Positions 59,001 through 64,000 of a stretch of 64,000 nt of DNA are shown piece by piece (position 1 is the stretch's first letter; every line of letters begins with the position of its first letter). The DNA comes from Sesamum alatum. Lineage: Eukaryota; Streptophyta; Magnoliopsida; Lamiales; Pedaliaceae. Location: assembly GCA_034509735.1 (NCBI GenBank), contig JACGWO010000012.1:20923188-20987187 (forward strand), written 5' to 3'. Below the pieces are notes generated by a model that made no database searches, had not been told where the DNA came from, and was given only the letters and a program-made list of their open reading frames with translations. The translations under genes were made by a program, and so were the position numbers.

Positions 59001-60221
59001 TGAATAATAGTGAATGGAAAATGCTCTTTGCTTGCTGAGTAAAATTCTAGATTGCATCTATGGATATGTATGCTATTCGAATGCATCTTGTTTCTATCCA
59101 GTGGTGCATGCTTAAAGTTTAACCTGATCTAATTCCTATTTCTTGGTGGAATTTTTTACAGTCATGCAATTTGGAGGCCAGCATCCTGGTGGAATAGGAG
59201 TTCCTGCTGTTGGCATGGCCTTCCCTGGATATGTTGCTCAACCACAAGTTGGTCTAGGGAATTCTGAAATGACTTGGTAATAACTACAGCACCATCCTAT
59301 CTTTCCAGCAAACACAGATTTCATCTGCTAATTCTTCAGTTACAAACTTGAATTTGTTTGCTGTATAATTAGGCTGTTTCAACACAGATCAAGTTTTAAT
59401 TGTCTTACATTACTTCCATTTTATATCTTTATAATGTAAGAGACACATCATAATATTAGTCGATTAATGTCACAAACTGTTAATAATTCTTAGTAATATA
59501 ATGACATTCAGGTTACCAGTTTTAGCTGGTGCTGCTGGAGCACTGGGGGCAAGATATTGTCCTCCATATATCACTGTAGATGGTTCCTATAATGCTCGCC
59601 CATCTGGGCAGGCGACTTCTATAACAGCTGCTTCCAGGTAAACAGGATAGTGCCCATTATTGCATTTGCTTTTCTCTTCCTCCATTGCTTTGTTGCCATC
59701 TCAATCTCTAATATCATGTCCTCTCTTCTGTCTACCTTTGAAAGCTATAACTCTGTCATAACTTTGGGGAATGCCTTCTTTTCTTTTCTTTCGTTCTGTT
59801 TTTCTTTTTTTTTTTTTGGATGCCAGTGTTTGTTTTTAATGTTCTTTGGAGCTGTTACTTCTGGTTAATGGATGTGGTTCTGTCCCACTTTTCTTCTGTA
59901 ACAAAAAGTAACTCATAACTTTGGTTCCAGCAAAGAAAATAATGCAACAAATGTTGGTAGTGATTGGAAGCCTTCACAGAAGCCTGGTAAGATACAATTA
60001 GCTTTTTTACCTTGAAACTCATTACACATTCCTGCCCCATTATGCTGTTGAATAATATTTTTCTTTTCATGCAGAACTTGCAAATGACGAGTTTGGCCAG
60101 AGGCAAAAGAATCCTCGAAGGCAAGTCCAATTTGTTATATAGCCCAATTTCTATTTTGAGTTCTTTTGCTGATAAAAATGTATTGATTTGCAGATACACA
60201 GAGATGAAATTTGACCAGTGA
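56062..60221 (+). CDS. CASC3: CASC3/Barentsz (MLN51) exon-junction-complex protein
   Basis: This gene encodes the Barentsz-type core factor of the exon junction complex, which binds eIF4A-III and RNA and links splicing to mRNA localisation and nonsense-mediated decay. Nine exons with kept phase give 678 aa: 56062-56582, 57470-57572, 57686-57903, 57985-58808, 59162-59276, 59512-59637, 59931-59986, 60075-60120, 60194-60221. Start 56062 (MSGGAMAEEEIEYESDPEEG) is used; the ATG at 56077 is an alternative. The N-terminal part is acidic (DEEEEGGG, EYEDEYGEEEEDYDLGEEYV). The eIF4A-III-binding SELOR region spans residues ~150-215 (PTAGAFYMHDDRFRDN, RTFGGRKLWESKDDRKWGHD, FEELTMQERSYEE). An RG-rich stretch follows (RGRYRGRGRNR), then a Ser/Gln/Pro-rich tail ending RRYTEMKFDQ. 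The last intron (60121-60193) uses a GC donor (AAG|GCAAGT). Confidence 0.95.
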
Positions 60222-63200
60222 TGTATGTAGATAGGTTGAACCCATTGCAGTTAGCAGATTAAGTCATAGTTGTTGCAGTCAAAATCTCTTCCATCTGTTG
60301 GGTGCCGCAGAGTTTCTTGGTTGTGCTTTTGGTGCTGGAAGCCTTATTCCAGGCCCTTTCTGTTCTCCAATCCCTGATCTGGATCACATATGGGCTTACT
60401 GAATATCCTGAGGTAATTTAGGTAATGGCTCTACTTTTGGGTTTGGCTTGGTCTTGGAGTATAGTCCAGCAAATCATAATTTTCCTTCTAGCTTACACAA
60501 GGTTCTCCTTTTTCCTTTTCCTTTTTTTTTGGGGGTGGGGGTGGGGGGGGGGGGGGGGAGGAGATGAACTTCGATAAGGAAAGAAAAGCAACTGGTCATT
60601 ACAACCTCAGTTTCCCTTTGCTTACCATCTTGGCTGCTTGAATTTCAAGCACTGGAAAGTGGGATTGAGGAATAAGCTGTTTGTTTGTTTCTTTCTTTCT
60701 TTTTCGTTTGGAGTTTCAACATATCTTGAGACTGTATGTTTATAATTTTTTATTTTCTCTATTTTTCTGGTCAGCTACATGGGGAAAAAACGCCTGATCT
60801 TGCTGCTTAATTTGAGGAAGAATACTGCAGCTCGACGGGTGGCAGTTCCTTGCTCTTATATGTTGTAAGAACATTAAAAATTGAATGAATCTCATTTCGA
60901 TTATTGCTATAAACGTGCTAGGTAGACGAAAAGTGGCTTTCATCTTCTGCTGCAGGTTCTTGTGCATTTGGCTTTTCATAAAGCTTGCCAAGTCTTCTTG
61001 AAAAAAGTATTGGAATAACAGGCAGCAAAGCTTCCTTCCTCCACCCGAGTGTTTCCTTGTTCTTAAATGGTGGGTTACATCAGTCTGTGCCGATCGCTCA
61101 TCCAGGTTTTCAACGAACTTGCACTTTCTGGTGATCCTCATCAGCCCCACACAGTTTGAACTCTCATTTCCTTTTGATGAATCACTGTTTGCTTTGGTGT
61201 TAATAGATTGAGTTGAAAGCAAAACTGCTACTTGCTGATATTGGATTGTTAATCCTTGAGTGACGGCGTAAATGTTTCTATTTCTGTTCTACTGTTGTAA
61301 TTATTAATGAATTGTGACTGCATTAGCTTATCCTTTTCTTCTTGGTTACCTCTGTTGACTCAGATGTGGTGATCATTTATCCATACTTTGTGTGTGTTTT
61401 TTACTTTGGTACTCTGTTTCTGCAACTAAATTAGCACATAATGGTTGAAGGAAAAGGTTGGAACTGGAAAATATTGTGATGTGCAGTACCACTCTTGATG
61501 AAGCAATGGTTGGTTTAATTAATTCTCTTATCTTTTTGATATTTTGAAACCTTATATTGGAGTGATACAAATTTATAATATAATTTGCACTTAATTAGAA
61601 GGTTGTGAGTGTCAAACTTCAATGTTGCAATTTAGTGAAAAAGTTGCTGTAATTTTTAATGTAATATAATATAATATAATAGTCATATAAATTTAAGAGA
61701 TTCTTGATGAATGAATATGGATTTATAATCCAAAAATGGAATAAGACAAATATGACTCTTGAATTTTGTTATGGCAGGTTATGATTTGATGCAAAGTTGA
61801 TATACAATATCATATATATCTTTTAAGCTATTAAAATATTTTTCTATAAAATAGGATCAATGAATATTAGAAAAAATACTAGGGACAAACCTCTAAATGT
61901 GTTTGCCTTGCCTTTTTTTTTTTTTTTTTTTCTTAATGAGATTTTAGAAAATAAGTTATGATTTTCTTGGTTCCTACCTTGTATTATGAGTTCCCATAGT
62001 TTATTTTTTGAGTGTATGAACACTTATATATGCTAATATTTAAAAATATTTATGTACTTTTAATTGTTTGATCAAAATATTTATGTGTGTATTTCTTAAA
62101 AATGGATGTTGCGAAAGATTATCAAACTTCATAGGAAAACTTCCGATGGTATATTAAAGGGACGTTCGTAATAACTTAATTTGAATATTTTTTGGTTTAT
62201 AATTATCACTTCCGATGGTATATTTTTTGAATATCTGAGTGGCGGCAAATGTGATAGGTCATACTTAAATAAATATATTTATTAATAATTGAAAATTTAA
62301 TTATTTATTTAATAAAAACAATTAATATATTTTAAAATAGTAATTATAAATTTATAATTTAGAATAATTTATTACTATTAATGTCAATTATGTATTAATT
62401 AAATATTAATTATTATTTAAAATTTTAATTAATAAAAAATTAACAAATTTTTTTAACAAATTCACTTGGGTTAATAATTGTTGGCTCAAGTGGATTTAAG
62501 TAAAAAAAAAATAATAGAAAAGTAGCGACCTATCACGTGGCGCGATCTGGGCTCGTGGCTTTATAAAAAAAAATTAAAAGAAATGGTGGGTCGCTAGTTG
62601 ATTTTATTCATGTGTTGCTAGTGGCTGTAGAATTATAATTTTTTATTTTTTTATAATATTAATATAAATAAGCTGATTTTCTTTTGGGAGTTATGTTTTG
62701 TGCGGAAAAAACTTACAGTGAGCATAATTATCAGCTACCTCTTCATATAGTTAGAGGGGCAAAAACGTCAGATCATAAAAAAAAATTAACCTTTTTTCTT
62801 AAGCATTTACTGACATGGTAATTTGACATTTCACACCTCTAGACAAACTTTGACGGAAGACACCGACATGGATTGTTCCTGTAATTATACAAAATGTATA
62901 AATTATTTGTATAATTAAAATATAAATCAGAGAATAAATATAATTATCCTTAAGTTTAAATTAATTTCCATACTTTTCGTAATTTTCATTTGAACCTCAT
63001 ATCTTATTTCAAAATAAAATGCGCACCACTTCATAAGGAGCCCTTTAAACAATTCACATTCAATAGAGTAGTATCCTATCCACTCCTAGTCATTGAATTA
63101 TTGAAGTTACGTTTTTATTCTATTTTATTTATCTTTTATTGAAGCAGCAACGACATAATTATATTAATATTTTAATAAATTGATTCGATCAATATATTCA

Positions 63201-64000
63201 TTTAATAAAGAATTATGAAATAAATTACGATAAATTCATATAAAGTGAGATTAATAGAACTCGAGGCCATGATATCAAACTTGTCGGTGATACCTCACTT
63301 TTAGCCATTAGGCTCAAACATCATTAATAAAATTGCGTTTTTTCATGAATTACCTATCCTCATCTACTTTCTCGTCCTATTCTTTCAAGAATTTAACATA
63401 TTCGGGGGGTAATTGGTCTGTAGGAATTGAGTATTCTTGCATGTATGATTGGTATGATTTAGGCTTACGAATATTTATTCCCGTGGAAATTCTTATCCTC
63501 CACGGTAAATGATTAATCATTCCTCCGCCAACAGGTGTATTAGCTATTACTAACATGTTGAGATTGATTTTTCTTTCTTGACAAGATTATCCTTCTAATA
63601 GAACAAATTCACAAACTTTTGACCTATAATTTTTTCTTCTCTTTTTTGATGGTGTAATGTCTTGTCAAATCAATATATTTTTATTTTTACTGAAAAATAA
63701 TATCTGTGTGTTTATTGACTAATAAATTATTTCTTAAGTAAACAAATATTTTTTTAAAAACATATGAGATGTTATATAAATTGCTTATAATCTTTTATAA
63801 GCAATTTTCGAAAATACTACTATTATGCATTTGAATTCAACATATCCAATAATCTATGAATAAGTATTTTTTCAAAACATTTACCAAAAATAAATAATTT
63901 GTCATAAAATCAATTTCATTCTTTTACTAATCATTAATCCGTTCTAAATATCAATCATATGAATGAAAGTAATTAACTAAGGAATTTACCAAATATTTAT
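60222..64000. other. 3' flank of CASC3 and AT-rich intergenic DNA
   Basis: The CASC3 3' UTR probably lies in the first few hundred bases. A long poly-G tract lies at 60531-60558. From about 61600 the sequence is strongly AT-rich with no credible gene. A partial foldback-type sequence near 62740-62950 resembles the other GGG-ended elements, but I could not define its ends. Confidence 0.4.
60531..60563 (+). repeat. Poly-G tract (G5-T-G5-T-G16-A-GG-A-G)
   Basis: Twenty-six G in 28 bases, in runs of 5, 5 and 16, follow a T-rich stretch (CTTTTTTTTT). The tract lies downstream of the CASC3 stop codon on the coding strand. It can form a G-quadruplex, and its length may also be a sequencing artefact. 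Confidence 0.9.

Noticed and set aside
1..64000. CRISPR arrays, operons, bacterial promoters or terminators
   Set aside because: No regularly spaced repeats; the gene structure is that of a plant nucleus.

Overview
This window is eudicot nuclear DNA (possibly an asterid; low confidence). It is AT-rich, its genes have many short exons with GT-AG introns, and the space between them is filled with decayed plant transposons. There is no bacterial, viral or organellar gene content. I rebuilt gene models by hand from splice sites and reading-frame arithmetic; all coordinates come from reading the sequence, without database searches.

Layout. 1-4.5 kb: a tRNA-Arg(TCG) gene, a foldback element, a tandem duplication and, on the minus strand, a SYS1-type Golgi membrane protein gene. 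4.8-6.6 kb: nested foldback (long terminal inverted repeat) elements. 6.75-11.3 kb, minus strand: a 13-exon SULTR3;4-type transporter gene, complete except for one extra base in exon 3 that breaks the frame. 11.4-29.5 kb: a repeat zone with a small Helitron, a 7-kb decayed L1-type LINE holding a 1.3-kb hAT element (8-bp target duplication), two related LTR-like units facing tail to tail, and a 543-bp foldback MITE with a perfect 9-bp target duplication. 29.97-40.0 kb: a complete 24-exon coatomer beta-prime gene (918 aa), with a Helitron and a probable MITE in its introns. 43.4-47.4 kb: a NUP50-type nucleoporin gene (445 aa, one coding exon, 2.4-kb 5'-UTR intron). 47.9-48.6 kb: a 497-bp MITE with a 9-bp target duplication, inserted into an older element. 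49.2-54.1 kb: a Mutator-like element with ~115-bp inverted ends carrying a plant mobile domain (PMD) gene and, on the opposite strand, a broken MULE transposase, plus a cluster of hairpins. 54.3-54.6 kb: another Helitron of the same family. 56.06-60.2 kb: a CASC3/Barentsz (MLN51) gene (9 exons, 678 aa) with a GC-AG last intron. 60.2-64 kb: AT-rich DNA without genes.

How the genes relate. The host genes are housekeeping functions: Golgi trafficking (SYS1, coatomer), nuclear transport (NUP50), the exon junction complex (CASC3) and sulfate or phosphorus transport (SULTR3;4). They are not an operon or pathway cluster, but the order SULTR3;4 - COPB' - NUP50 matches, from memory, an Arabidopsis chromosome 3 segment, so this looks like an old conserved gene block expanded by transposons. 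The most unusual unit is the PMD-carrying Mutator element.
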